A DNA stretch of 64,000 bases from Actinomycetes bacterium (GCA_029782355.1 JAKOUY010000016.1:496001-560000); one strand, 5' to 3'; numbered from the stretch's first letter, positions 1 to 9,300 are shown. Notes: generated from the sequence alone by a model not told the origin. Made by a program: numbers and translations.

Positions 1-2
1 CG

Positions 3-1178
3 GGAGGCGCCGCCGCGGCCCTCGGTGCCGCAGGTGCGGCCGGTGCGAGTGGGGCAGGCCCCGGTGCGACCCGGACAGGTCCGGCCGGCACGGGTCCGGC
101 CGGTGCGGGTGCGGCGGCGCCGCCGACCCGGCCGACGACGCCGATCCGTCGACCCGGTGCCGAGCCACCCATCACCGAACCCACGGTGCGCCTGCCGGCT
201 GGTGCGGCCGGCGGCGCCGGGCCTGGTGGGCCACCGACCCGCCCGCTGCCTCCGGTGGGCCGACACCCGGCGGCGGTGCCCACCGTGGCCATGGCCCGGA
301 CCCAACCCCCGAGCGCGACGATTGCGGCCCAGCCCGTGGCGCCGCGCCGCGGCGCGGGACCGGGCCCGGCCGGCGAGGGTCGGCGCCTCGGGTTGTGGGC
401 CGCGCTGGCGCTGCTGATGGTCGGGGGCGGGGTGGCCCTCGGGCTGGTGCTGACCAATCAGCACTCGTCCACCACGGCGGTCACCACGGCCGCGACCGCC
501 ACGCCGCTGCCGACCGTTCCCCAACTGACGACCCCGACCACGAAGCACCGGACGCGCCGCACCACGACCACCACCACGCCCCCGACCACGCCCCCGACGG
601 CCCCGGCGACGACCCCGCCCACCACGCCGGCGACGACCCCGCCGACGACCCCGCCGACGACTCCGCCCACCACCCCGCCCACCACCCCGCCCACCACCCC
701 GCCCACGACGCCGTCGACGTCGCTGCTCGTCGAGTACGCCTCGGTGCCGGTCACGGCCACGGTGGTCGACGAGATGATCCCGCCGGCCGATCAATCGACG
801 CCCATCCCGGACGGCACCTACTTCGGTTCCGTGCAGCTCGCCGGCGGGAGCAGCGTGATCGCCCATCTCATCCCGACGTTCACGGGCGCGGCGTGCGAGA
901 CCCAGGCCTCACTGGCCGGCGCCGAGTGCCTCGACAACTTCTTCAGTCCCGGTGGCCCGGCCTACGGCGTGCCCCTGGCCGCTGATGCCACGGTGGCCGT
1001 CCAGTCCGGGATCCCGGCGACCGATCTGCGGATCAGCGTGGCCGAACTGCAGCGGCTGGTCAGCGGCCAGCCACCGTCGGCCGCCGCGCCGGCCGGCTAC
1101 GCCTTCCACCCCGACGCCTTCGTGGTCACGGTTGCCGGCGGCCAGGCCGTCGACGTCCAGCAGATCTTCACCCCGTAG
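3..1178 (+). CDS. membrane-anchored protein with Thr/Pro-rich linker (5' end outside window)
   Basis: The frame is open from the window edge, so the true start lies upstream; 391 residues are visible. The first ~125 are Gly/Ala/Pro-rich and look disordered. A single hydrophobic segment follows at about residues 130-152, then a Thr/Pro linker (about 157-240) made of TTPP-type repeats, then a ~150-residue C-terminal domain with two cysteines that could form a disulfide. The likely topology is a cytoplasmic N-terminal region (possibly a kinase or Hsp70-like domain lying upstream), one membrane pass and an extracellular domain. The Hsp70-like protein at 45712-49050 has the same linker style. The family of the C-terminal domain is not recognised. 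Coding is supported by GC-rich third positions and by the clear membrane segment. Confidence 0.7.
   Translation, partial: GGAAAALGAAGAAGASGAGPGATRTGPAGTGPAGAGAAAPPTRPTTPIRRPGAEPPITEPTVRLPAGAAGGAGPGGPPTRPLPPVGRHPAAVPTVAMARTQPPSATIAAQPVAPRRGAGPGPAGEGRRLGLWAALALLMVGGGVALGLVLTNQHSSTTAVTTAATATPLPTVPQLTTPTTKHRTRRTTTTTTPPTTPPTAPATTPPTTPATTPPTTPPTTPPTTPPTTPPTTPPTTPSTSLLVEYASVPVTATVVDEMIPPADQSTPIPDGTYFGSVQLAGGSSVIAHLIPTFTGAACETQASLAGAECLDNFFSPGGPAYGVPLAADATVAVQSGIPATDLRISVAELQRLVSGQPPSAAAPAGYAFHPDAFVVTVAGGQAVDVQQIFTP
663..706 (+). repeat. 12-bp tandem repeat encoding TPPT units
   Basis: About 3.7 copies of CCGCCCACCACC run in tandem inside the linker of the first gene. Less regular relatives of the unit extend upstream to about 560. 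The unit length is a multiple of three, so gain or loss of copies only changes linker length. Such arrays are prone to slippage. Confidence 0.8.
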
Positions 1179-1215
1179 CCCGCTCGGGCTCGGGCGAGCT
1201 GCCACACTGTCGGGC

Positions 1216-1743
1216 ATGGCTCGTCCCGCCGACCGCACCTCGGCCTCCACCAATCGGCTGCTCCTCTGGGTCGTCGGTCTGATCGCCCTGGGGGTGCTGT
1301 ACCTGCTGGCCGTCACGGCCGTACCGCGGTGGTGGGCGCGGCGGATCGGCAACGTGGTCAACGGGCGGATGACCGTCGGGGCGATCTCCGGGGTGGTCAT
1401 CGGCGTGCTGTTCACCGTCCTCCCGCTCCTCGTGCTGTGGCTGGCGTGGCGGATGCGCGACGGGTGGCGACGTGGCCTGTGGTTCGTGGTCGGTGCCGCG
1501 CTGCTGGCCGCACCGAACCTGGCCACCTTGGGCATCGTGTGGGGCACGGGGAACGCGGCCCACGCCGGGGAGCGGACCCTCGACGTCGACGGGCCGGGGT
1601 TCCGCGGCGGATCGCTGGTCGGGTTCGTCGCCGGCGTGGCGCTGGTGGTCTGGGTCGCCTGGCTGGCTGGCTCCCGGCGGCGCCACCGCGACCTCGCCCA
1701 CGGGCTGCGCGACGAGCTGCGCCGCCGCCCGTCGGGCAGCTGA
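1216..1743 (+). CDS. small multi-spanning membrane protein of unknown function
   Basis: This 175-residue protein has four hydrophobic segments, roughly residues 16-38, 52-80, 92-112 and 133-152, and a basic C-terminal tail rich in Arg. The ATG at 1216 is chosen because a CACACT hexamer (1203-1208) sits 7 nt before it, the spacing seen for likely leaderless genes in this window. Only 37 nt separate it from the preceding gene. No family motif or catalytic residues are recognised, and the role is unknown. Confidence 0.7.
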   Translation: MARPADRTSASTNRLLLWVVGLIALGVLYLLAVTAVPRWWARRIGNVVNGRMTVGAISGVVIGVLFTVLPLLVLWLAWRMRDGWRRGLWFVVGAALLAAPNLATLGIVWGTGNAAHAGERTLDVDGPGFRGGSLVGFVAGVALVVWVAWLAGSRRRHRDLAHGLRDELRRRPSGS

Positions 1744-1804
1744 GCGCCACCGGCGGCGAGGCCATCACGTAACGTGGTTGGCCGGCTGGACCGATTCGGG
1801 GTGG

Positions 1805-2062
1805 GTGGTCGGGTCGAACACGTCGGCCGGCAGGATCCGCCTGACGACCGGTCCGCTGCAGATCGTGATCCGTTCGACGAAGCGGGAGCCGCGCCGGCCG
1901 CCGGCCGCCGTCACCCCGCCTGCTCCGCCCCCGATCCGGCGGGCTGCCCCGGCGGCACTCCCGGCCACCGGTTCGGCGTCCACCACGCTGGCAGTGCTGG
2001 CCGCGGCGGTGCTGTCGGTCGGTGTGTCGCTGGCGGTCGTCGCCCGGCGGCGCGTCGCCTGA
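1805..2062 (+). CDS. small protein with LPATG cell-wall sorting signal
   Basis: The C-terminus has a textbook sortase signal: LPATG (codons at 1958-1972), about 22 hydrophobic residues and a final ARRRVA tail. The preceding ~50 residues are Pro/Ala/Arg-rich. No signal peptide is visible and the start is uncertain: GTG 1805 is used here, and TTG 1778 is also in frame. A TAACGT hexamer lies at 1770-1775. Third codon positions are GC-rich across the C-terminal half, supporting a real gene. Either a short surface protein lacks an obvious export signal, or this is the 3' part of a decayed gene. No sortase gene lies in the window. Confidence 0.45.
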   Translation: MVGSNTSAGRIRLTTGPLQIVIRSTKREPRRPPAAVTPPAPPPIRRAAPAALPATGSASTTLAVLAAAVLSVGVSLAVVARRRVA

Positions 2063-2104
2063 GCGGGCACCGGCTCGGCCCGCGTCCGTGCACCTGCGGC
2101 ACGG

Positions 2105-2797
2105 TCACGTCGTCGCCGACAGCCACCCCGGGACCTGGGTGATCGAGGCCAGCTCGACCACGTGCTCGTCGTGGTCGACGTGCTCCAGCTCCCACAGCAG
2201 CGGGTACGGGATGTGCACGGCCGTGCCCCCGAGGGCCAGCACCGGCAGCACGTCGCTGCGCACGCTGTTGCCGATCATCAGGAACCGGTCGGGGGCCACG
2301 CCCACCTCGGACAGCAACCGGGCGTAGGTCGGCGGGTCCTTCTCCAGCACCACCTCGACGTGGGCGAAGTGGTGGGCGATGCCGCTGGTCTCGATCTTGT
2401 GGGTCTGGTGGATCAGGTCGCCCTTGGTGATCAGCGCCAGCGGAACCGTACCGGACAGCGCGGCGAGGACCTCGGCGACGTGCGGGAGCAGGCGGACCGG
2501 CTCGCTGAGCTGGGCGCGCACGCCGGCCAGGATCGCGCCGATCACCTCGTTCGGGACGGTGCCGCCGGAGATGCTGATGGCCGCTTCCACCGCCGACAGC
2601 CCGAAGGCCTTGACCCCGTAGCCGTAGGTTCGGAGATTGGCTCGCTCCACCGCGGTCAGCGCGGCCTTGACGTCGACGCCGGCGGGCGCATAGGGGGTGA
2701 GCAGCTCGACGAAGCGCTGCTCGCCGGCGTGGAACGAGTCCTCGCTGTGCCACAGGGTGTCGTCGGCGTCGAAGGCGACCAGGTCGAAGCGGCTCAC
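2105..2797 (-). CDS. HAD-superfamily hydrolase
   Basis: This 230-residue protein has all four haloacid-dehalogenase motifs: motif I DADDTLW near residue 9-15 (Asp nucleophile), motif II as ALITKGD near 122, the Lys of motif III in the EKDPP stretch near 152, and motif IV around IGNSVRSD near 175, where the usual acidic pair is reduced. HAD enzymes are mostly cytosolic phosphatases; the substrate cannot be read from sequence. Its ATG overlaps the stop of the HTH gene by 4 nt (ATGA), so it is the last gene of a three-gene minus-strand operon (3401 to 2105). Confidence 0.85.
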   Translation of the reverse strand: MSRFDLVAFDADDTLWHSEDSFHAGEQRFVELLTPYAPAGVDVKAALTAVERANLRTYGYGVKAFGLSAVEAAISISGGTVPNEVIGAILAGVRAQLSEPVRLLPHVAEVLAALSGTVPLALITKGDLIHQTHKIETSGIAHHFAHVEVVLEKDPPTYARLLSEVGVAPDRFLMIGNSVRSDVLPVLALGGTAVHIPYPLLWELEHVDHDEHVVELASITQVPGWLSATT

Positions 2798-3159
2798 CGG
2801 TGCAGGGCGTTAAGGTAGTTGTAGACCGTGATCCGGCTGACGCCCATGGCGTCGGCCACGTCTTCCACGGCGCGGCGCAGCGTGAACGCGCCGCGCTCGT
2901 CGAGCAGCCGGATGGCCTGCTGCTTGTGCTCCCGCGTCAGAGTGGGCAGGGGACCGCCGAGCTCGCGCTCGACCTGATCGATCAGCCGGTCGAGGGCGCC
3001 GTGGAGCGGCGCCATACGCACCGCGGCGACGGTCTGGCCCTCCCAGCGCAGCGGCAGGTCGCCGGGCTCGCGTTCCTCGGCCGCCACCATGGTCGCCCCG
3101 AGCGCCTCGATCACCGGCTTGACGGCCAACACCAGCGGGTGCCGTGGCAGCTTGTTCAT
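2794..3159 (-). CDS. YheO/DauR-like helix-turn-helix regulator
   Basis: A 121-residue protein whose last ~35 residues, from FTLRRAVEDVADAMGVSRIT onwards, match the C-terminal HTH of the YheO/DauR family (HTH_22). The N-terminal ~80 residues would correspond to a short sensor part, smaller than the PAS-like domain of full YheO proteins (about 240 residues). It overlaps both neighbours by 4 nt, so the thiamine-binding-like protein, this regulator and the HAD enzyme are translationally coupled. DNA binding follows from the family; the ligand and targets are unknown. Confidence 0.65.
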   Translation of the reverse strand: MNKLPRHPLVLAVKPVIEALGATMVAAEEREPGDLPLRWEGQTVAAVRMAPLHGALDRLIDQVERELGGPLPTLTREHKQQAIRLLDERGAFTLRRAVEDVADAMGVSRITVYNYLNALHR

Positions 3160-3401
3160 CCGCGGCTCCCGCCGAGCTGCTCGGCGTGCAGGCTGACGTG
3201 CGTCGCCCCGTTGGACAGCGCCGCCTGGATGACCGCCCCGGCCACCGCCGCGGCCCGCTCCACCGCCACCCGGCAGGCCGAGCCGAACGGGCCGAACTCG
3301 ATGGCCGCGCCCAGGGCCTCGGCGGCCTCGACCGCTGCGGTCACGTGCGGTCCGGGTGCGCCGTCGACGAACGGCTCGATGGTGAACTCGAGCAGCACCA
3401 T
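3156..3401 (-). CDS. thiamine-binding-like protein (MTH1187/YkoF type)
   Basis: An 81-residue protein with the alternating beta-alpha pattern of the MTH1187/YkoF/DUF77 family, small ferredoxin-like folds that bind thiamine or pyrimidine precursors. It begins MVLLEFTIEP and holds the conserved-looking stretch EALGAAIEFGPFGSACR at about residues 28-44. ATG 3401 is chosen because TACGCT on the minus strand (3410-3415) lies 8 nt upstream, suggesting a leaderless start. It is the first gene of the operon with the HTH regulator and HAD hydrolase. The family call is from pattern only; a generic ferredoxin-fold protein is the alternative. Confidence 0.55.
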   Translation of the reverse strand: MVLLEFTIEPFVDGAPGPHVTAAVEAAEALGAAIEFGPFGSACRVAVERAAAVAGAVIQAALSNGATHVSLHAEQLGGSRG

Positions 3402-3451
3402 GGACCAGGAGCGTAGTCGGGGTGGAGCCGGTGGGCGCCCGGACGGCGAGC

Positions 3452-3727
3452 TCAGCGGGCGACCGCCCCCATCACCCGGGCCAGCTCGGCGCTGCGGGTG
3501 ATGCAATCGGCACCGGCCGTGTCGAAGGCCGTCTTCAGCCGTTCCAGGGCGGTCTTGAACGAACCGGACCACTGCTGGGCGAAGGCGTCGTGGGCCGGGC
3601 CGACCCAGACGGTGTTGGCCAGTGCGGAGTTGACCGTCGAGATGACCTGGTCGATGGCGGTGATCTGCCCCTTCATCGACCGGCCGAGGCCGGCGAGCTG
3701 CTCGGGATTGGCGCCGTACATGGTCAT
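3452..3727 (-). CDS. WXG100/ESAT-6-like protein
   Basis: A 91-residue, mostly helical protein with the central turn WVG followed by a long second helix, the layout of WXG100 proteins secreted by ESX/type VII systems. An upstream in-frame ATG exists, but GAGGAG lies 6 nt before ATG 3727, so that start is preferred and gives the usual family length. No EccC, EccD or partner WXG100 gene is present nearby, so the secretion machinery must be encoded elsewhere or the protein acts otherwise. A C-terminal YxxxD/E export motif is not evident. Confidence 0.7.
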   Translation of the reverse strand: MTMYGANPEQLAGLGRSMKGQITAIDQVISTVNSALANTVWVGPAHDAFAQQWSGSFKTALERLKTAFDTAGADCITRSAELARVMGAVAR

Positions 3728-3798
3728 GGAGTGCTCCTCGTCGTCCGTGGTGCCCGGGAGAGGACGACGAGGTCGCCCCGGTGGCATACGCTCCGGCG

Positions 3799-5022
3799 AT
3801 GGACGTCGACACCCTGCGCGAGGAGGCTCGCGAGCTGCTGGACGACACCGTCGCCCTGCGGCGGCGGCTGCATCGCTGGCCGGAGCTCGGCAACGACCTG
3901 CCGGTCACCCGCGAGCAGGTGCTCGAGTCGCTCGACGGCCTGCCGTTGACCGTGACCCGCCACGAGACGACCAGCGGGTTGGCCGCCGTGCTGGACGGTG
4001 GTCGGCCCGGGCCGACCGTGCTGCTGCGCGGCGACATGGACGCCCTGCCGATGCCCGAGGACACGGGCGAACCGTTCGCCTCGGCGGTCGACGGGGCGAT
4101 GCACGCCTGCGGCCACGACGCCCACACGGCCATGTTGGTCGGCGCCGCCCGGTTGCTGTCGTCCCGCCGGGCCGAACTTCCGGGCCGGGTGTTGTTCATG
4201 TTCCAGCCGGGCGAGGAGGGTCACGGCGGCGCCGATCTGATGTTGGCCGAAGGGCTGCTGGACGTCGGTGACCGTGCCGATGGGTCGTCCTCGCCGATCA
4301 CCGGGGCCTATGCCCTGCACATCACCACGATGCTGCCCACCGGCACCATCGCCACCCGCCGCGGCCCGCTGATGGCCTCGGCCGACACGGTGACCATCGT
4401 GGTGACGGGCCGTGGAGGTCACGCCAGTGCGCCGCACCAGGCGCTCGATCCGATCCCGGTCGCCTGCGAGATCGTCCTGGCCCTGCAGACCATGATCACC
4501 CGGCGGGTCAGCGTGTTCGATCCGGCGGTGATCACCGTCGGGCGGATCAGCGCCGGGACCACCAACAACGTGATCCCGGAGACGGCCACGATCGAGGCGA
4601 CGATCCGGGCGGTCAGCGCCTCCACCCGACGGGCGGTGCACGACTCGATCCGCCGCGTGGCCGACGGCATCGCCGTGGCCCACGGGGCGGCCGCCGAGTT
4701 GCTGTTCACCGACGGGTACCCGGTCACGGTCAACGCCGATGCCGGCGCCGATCACGCCGTGGCGGTGAGCCGCGAGTTGCTCGGCGAGGCGCAGACGGTG
4801 GTCATGCCGAACCCGATCATGGGAGCCGAGGACTTCAGCTACGTGCTCGAACGGCTACCCGGGGCGATGTCGTTCCTCGGGGCGACCCCGCTCGATCGCG
4901 ATCCGCTGACCGCCGCCCCCAACCACAGCAACCGGGTGGTGTTCGACGAGCAGGCCATGGTCGACGGCATGGCCATGTATGCCGGCCTGGCCATCCGCCA
5001 CCTGAGCCCCGCCGGGCGCTGA
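3799..5022 (+). CDS. M20 family metal-dependent amidohydrolase
   Basis: This 407-residue protein belongs to the M20D group (hippurate hydrolase, N-acyl-amino-acid and IAA-amino-acid amidohydrolases). Visible metal and catalytic motifs are RGDMDALPM (about residue 81), MHACGHDAHT (about 103), PGEEG with the catalytic Glu (about 138), and HALHITT-type and AEDFSY stretches later. It would hydrolyse an amide bond in an acylated amino acid or small peptide in the cytosol. ATG 3799 is preceded by TACGCT (3787-3792) at 6 nt, suggesting leaderless transcription. The gene ends 142 nt from the convergent esterase gene. Confidence 0.88.
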   Translation: MDVDTLREEARELLDDTVALRRRLHRWPELGNDLPVTREQVLESLDGLPLTVTRHETTSGLAAVLDGGRPGPTVLLRGDMDALPMPEDTGEPFASAVDGAMHACGHDAHTAMLVGAARLLSSRRAELPGRVLFMFQPGEEGHGGADLMLAEGLLDVGDRADGSSSPITGAYALHITTMLPTGTIATRRGPLMASADTVTIVVTGRGGHASAPHQALDPIPVACEIVLALQTMITRRVSVFDPAVITVGRISAGTTNNVIPETATIEATIRAVSASTRRAVHDSIRRVADGIAVAHGAAAELLFTDGYPVTVNADAGADHAVAVSRELLGEAQTVVMPNPIMGAEDFSYVLERLPGAMSFLGATPLDRDPLTAAPNHSNRVVFDEQAMVDGMAMYAGLAIRHLSPAGR

Positions 5023-5050
5023 CGCCCGCCTCGCACCCACCCCCAGCCCG

Positions 5051-5099
5051 TTCTTGTCGTGACAAGATCGGCACGTTCGGTTCTTGTCACGACAAGAAC
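5051..5099. repeat. two tandem palindromes between convergent genes
   Basis: TTCTTGTC-GT-GACAAGA (5051-5067) and GTTCTTGTC-AC-GACAAGAAC (5080-5099) are near-identical dyads whose centres are 30 bp apart, about three helical turns. They lie between the 3' ends of the M20 hydrolase and the esterase. A bidirectional terminator pair or a dispersed palindrome family is more likely here than an operator, since no promoter faces either gene. Confidence 0.75.
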
Positions 5100-5164
5100 G
5101 AGCGGGGTCGGCACGGGTGCTGCGGCCGGTTGGTCGGGCGCCGGGGCGGCCCGGGCGTCTCCGG

Positions 5165-6328
5165 TCAGCCGTCGATGATCCGGCAGGCGGTGTCGATCAG
5201 TCGCTGGGCGCGGACGTCGGCGGCCAGGTTCGGCGCCATCTGGTTCATCACGTAGGCCATCGCCAGGCGCCGTGACGGCTGGGCGAAGGCCACCGACCCG
5301 CCGGCGCCGGGGTGGCCGTAGCTGCCCGGACCGGCGTAGGGGCTGAATCGCTCGTGGGTCATGAAGCCCATGCCGAACGCCGTGGGCATGACCAGGCACA
5401 GGTCACCCTCGTTGGGTGGCGTCACGCGGCTGCTGGCCACGGTGATCGTGTCCTCGTCGACCAGGCGGACGCCGTCGACCTCGCCCATCGTCGCCGCGTA
5501 CATCCGGGCCAGGTCGCCGGCGCGGGTGATGGCGTTGGCTGCCGGGATCGAGGCCGCGTGCACCTCGCGGCGGTTGAACACACCCTCCTGGCTGAACGCT
5601 CCGCTCATCGTCAGGGCGCGCCCGGCGCGGGTGCCGGGCCCCATGAAGGCGTCGAGCATCGCCTTCACCGCCGGGTCGACCGAGGTGGTGTCCATCACGG
5701 CGCCGATCAGCGGGGCGACGCGGTGCTCCTCGTCGGTCGGGAGCCCGATCCACAGGTCGAGGCCGAGCGGGGAGGCGATCTCCTCGCTGACGAACTGCCC
5801 GAACGGGCGGCCGTCCACCCGGCGGACCAGCTCGCCCGCCAGCCACCCGTAGGACAGCGCGTGGTAGCCGTGGCCCGTGCCGATCGGCCAATCGGGTGCC
5901 TGGGCGGCGAGCTTGGCGGTCACCGTGTCCCACTGCAGGCACTCGTCGAGGGTGATCCCGTCGACGGTGATCAGCCCGCACTGGTGGCTGAGCAGCTGGG
6001 CGACGGTGGCGTCCTGCTTGCCGGCCACGGCGAACTCCGGCCAGTAGCGGGCCACCGGCTCGGCGTAGTCGAGCAGGCCGCGCTGCACGCACATCGCCAC
6101 GGCGACGGCGGTGACCCCCTTGGTGGTGCTGAACACCAGCTGCAGGTGGTCGTGGGTGTACGGCTGGCTGCGTTCCCGGTCGACGTGACCGGCGGCGACG
6201 TTCACCGTGCAGCGGCCGTCGTGATACACGGCGACCGTGCCGCCGAGGTCGTCGCCGGCAGCGATGCTGGCGTGCAGCTGGTCGGCGACGGGCTCCCAGC
6301 CCGGCTCGACAAGATCGGTGGGACTCAA
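5165..6328 (-). CDS. beta-lactamase-fold serine hydrolase/esterase
   Basis: A 387-residue class C beta-lactamase-like protein (EstB/LACTB family). The nucleophile motif is STTK (in FSTTKGV, about residue 70), the Tyr motif is in HALSYGW, and a late Gly-rich GHPGAGG segment corresponds to the third motif. It probably cleaves esters or peptides rather than antibiotics; no signal peptide is seen. TTG 6328 is chosen because GGAGGAGG lies 6 nt before it and it overlaps the mannosidase stop by 4 nt (TTGA). The frame stays open far upstream, but that part is a shadow of the mannosidase gene. The two genes form an operon. Confidence 0.85.
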   Translation of the reverse strand: MSPTDLVEPGWEPVADQLHASIAAGDDLGGTVAVYHDGRCTVNVAAGHVDRERSQPYTHDHLQLVFSTTKGVTAVAVAMCVQRGLLDYAEPVARYWPEFAVAGKQDATVAQLLSHQCGLITVDGITLDECLQWDTVTAKLAAQAPDWPIGTGHGYHALSYGWLAGELVRRVDGRPFGQFVSEEIASPLGLDLWIGLPTDEEHRVAPLIGAVMDTTSVDPAVKAMLDAFMGPGTRAGRALTMSGAFSQEGVFNRREVHAASIPAANAITRAGDLARMYAATMGEVDGVRLVDEDTITVASSRVTPPNEGDLCLVMPTAFGMGFMTHERFSPYAGPGSYGHPGAGGSVAFAQPSRRLAMAYVMNQMAPNLAADVRAQRLIDTACRIIDG

Positions 6329-9300
6329 CGGGTGCCTCCTCCAGGTCGCGGCCGCAGCCGCAGGGTGAGCAGTTCGAACGGGCGGACGGTCATCGAGACG
6401 ACGCCGTCGGTGATGTCGATCGCACCGCCGGGCGTCGGGTCTTCCAGCAGGTCGCAGCGGGTGGCCGCGAGCACCGGCCAGGGCGTGGTCAGGGTCACCG
6501 TCGCCCGCGCCCCGCACGCCTCGTAGCACCGCACCACCAGGTCGCCGGAGCCGTCGTCGGCGGCCTTCACCGCGCTGAGTTGGATGGCCGGATGATCGAT
6601 GGTGACGACCGGCGGCGGGACCGCCGCGGCCCGACCCGGCACGGCGCGCAACGGCAGGTTCAGCGCCTCGGCCTCGGCCAGCACCTCGTGCAGCCCGGCG
6701 CCGTGGGCCAGCACCGCCAGGCGAACCCGGTGGACGCCCTGATCGGCGGTCGGGTCCGGATACTTCGGCGCCCGGACCAGCGAGACGGTCAGCCCACCGA
6801 GCTGGAGGCAGTGCCCGTAGCGCCCGTCGTTGAGCACGGCGACGCCGAAGTCGGGCTCGGACAGGTCGACGTACCGCTGGGCGCAGACCTCGAACTTGGC
6901 GTCGTCCCACGAGGTACTCGCATGGGTCGGGCGCATGACGTGACCGAACTGGATGTCGCAGGCCGCCTCCCGGGCCCGGGTGTCCACCGGGAGGTGCCAC
7001 GACAGCAGCTGCTCGTCCTCGTGCCAGTCGATCTGCAGGTCGAGATCGACCCGGGCCGACCCGGCGCGCAGGGTGAGCACCTGGGTGATCGTCGAGCCGT
7101 TGCGACCCACGTCGCGCACGCTGCGCACCCGGGCCAGCAGCGGCCCATGGTCGAGGATCTCGACCGAGCGGGCACCCGGCACCGGCCGCCCACCGAAGCG
7201 CGTCCAGGCGTCGATGTCCCAGGCGTCGTAGACCACCGGGTGATCGTCGGCCAGCAGGAACCCGGCCGTGGTCCCGGCGGGCAGCACCTCCCGGCCGTGG
7301 TCGAGGGCGATGATCGACGTCAGGTCGCCATCGAGGTTCCAGCTCACCGCCACGTGGCGATTGGCCATCGAGTGCTCGGTGGTGACCACCCGGTCCGCTT
7401 CGGGCAGGGCTCCGAACCCGCCGACCCCGCTGCCCGGGGCGTGGGCCACGACGGCGAACGTGCCGTCGGACAGCGGCTGGTACGGCACCGCCGCGCCGGG
7501 GTCGGCCGACTCGGGCTCCCGCTCGACCACGATCACCTCGGTGCGCGCCGCGGTGGCGGCATTGGCCACCGCCGCCGGCGGGCAGCACGCCTCGAGCAGC
7601 TCGGTGACGATGGCGTCCAGTCGATCGGCCACGGCACCGAGCTGGGCCTCGGCGTCGTGGTGCACCCAGGCGATCGAGCTGCCGGGCAGGATGTCGTGGA
7701 ACTGGTTGACCAGCACCGTCTTCCACAGCTCGTCGAGGTCGGCTGCGTACTCGGCGCTCCGCCCGGCGGCCACGGCCCACAGCTCGGCCTGGCGGGCCAG
7801 GAGCTCGCAGCGGCGGTTGAGCGTCTTGGTGCGCAACTGGCTGGTGAGCGTGCCGCGATGCATCTCGAAGTACAGCTCGCCGTCCCACACCGGCACTCGC
7901 CGCCCGGCCGCGGCGACTTCGGCCTCGATCCGCTCGAAGAACCCGTCGACCGTGCCGATCTCGACCCGGGCCAGGCCGTCGAGGTCGGCCATTCGGCGGG
8001 CGCGCTCGACCATCTCCCGGGTCGGTCCGCCACCGCCGTTGCCGTGGCCGAAGGGCACCAGTGACCAGTCGCTCCAGCCGTGGTCGGCGAAGTGGTGCTC
8101 GGCGTGGGCGATCTCGTCGGGCTGGATCTTGGCGTTATAGGTGTCCACCGAGGGGAAGTGGCTGAGCACCTCCGAGCCGTCCAGACCGCGCCACACGAAC
8201 GTGCTGTGCGGGAACCGGTTCTGCTGGTTCCAGTTGAGCTTCTGGGTGACGAAGCGGGTGCAGCCGCCGGCGCGGAAGATCTGCGGCAGCGATGCCGGGT
8301 ACCCGAACACGTCCGGGATCCAGATCTCGTTGCAGCGGGCACCGAAGCGCGACTCGAAGTACCGCTGGCCGTGGATCAGCTGGCGGGCGATCGACTCGCC
8401 GCTGGTCAGGTTCATGTCCGGCTCGACCCACATGCCGCCCACGGTCTCCCACCGACCCTCGGCCACCCGGCGGGTGATCTCGGCGAAGATCGCCGGGTGC
8501 TGCTCCTCGACCCAGCGGTACTGGGCGGCCTGGGAGCAGACGAAGCGGTAGTCGGCCAGGTCGGCCATCAGCCGGACGGCCGAGGCGAAGGTCCGGGCAC
8601 ACTTGCGCTGCGTCTCGCGCAGCGGCCACAGCCAGGCGGTGTCGATGTGGGCATGACCGACGGCGACGATCCGGTGGCTGCTGCCCTTGGCCGGGACGGC
8701 CAGCGCCGGGGCCAGGACGGCTCGGCAGGCCACGGCGGTGGCGGTGACGTCGCGCGGGTCGAGGGTGTCGAAGGCGTCGGCCAGCGTGGCCTGCAGGCGG
8801 CGGCGGCGCTGCTCGTCGAGCCGGGACTCCGTCATCGTGCCCATCAGCACCTCGAGGTCGAGCAGCAGGCCATAGACCTCTCGGTCGCGCAGCCCGATCG
8901 AGGCCTGACGGAAGCGGTAGATCGGGGCGGTCCCGGCGGTGGCCAGATCGCCGAGGGCCGAGGGGACGAAGTTCGGGAAGGTCGGGTTGGCCGCCGCTTC
9001 GATCAGCAGGTGGACCTCACCCCGACGTGTGCCGAGGGGGATCGCCTGGCGACGGGGATGGACGCCCTGGAGGGCCGTGCCGTCCGGTGTCCAGACCATG
9101 CCCTCGGCCTGGAACCCGGCCGACTTCTCGATGAACCCGAGGTCGACGACCACCTCGACGTCGTAGCGGTCGTCGAGTTCGTCCCACCCCGGCGGGATCC
9201 GCCCGTCGAGCCGGAACCAGGTGGTGCCCCACGGCCGGCCCCACTCGGTGCCGACGGAGACGGGGCGGAACGGGGCGGCGGCGGCCTCGGCGACGGGGAC

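Noticed and set aside
458-760. Minus-strand Val/Gly repeat protein
   Set aside because: It is the antisense of the Thr/Pro linker repeats of the first gene; it has no start signals or domain.
6329-7888. Long upstream extension of the esterase frame
   Set aside because: It lies wholly over the mannosidase gene in another frame and has shadow-like composition. The TTG at 6328 has a strong ribosome site and couples to the mannosidase stop.
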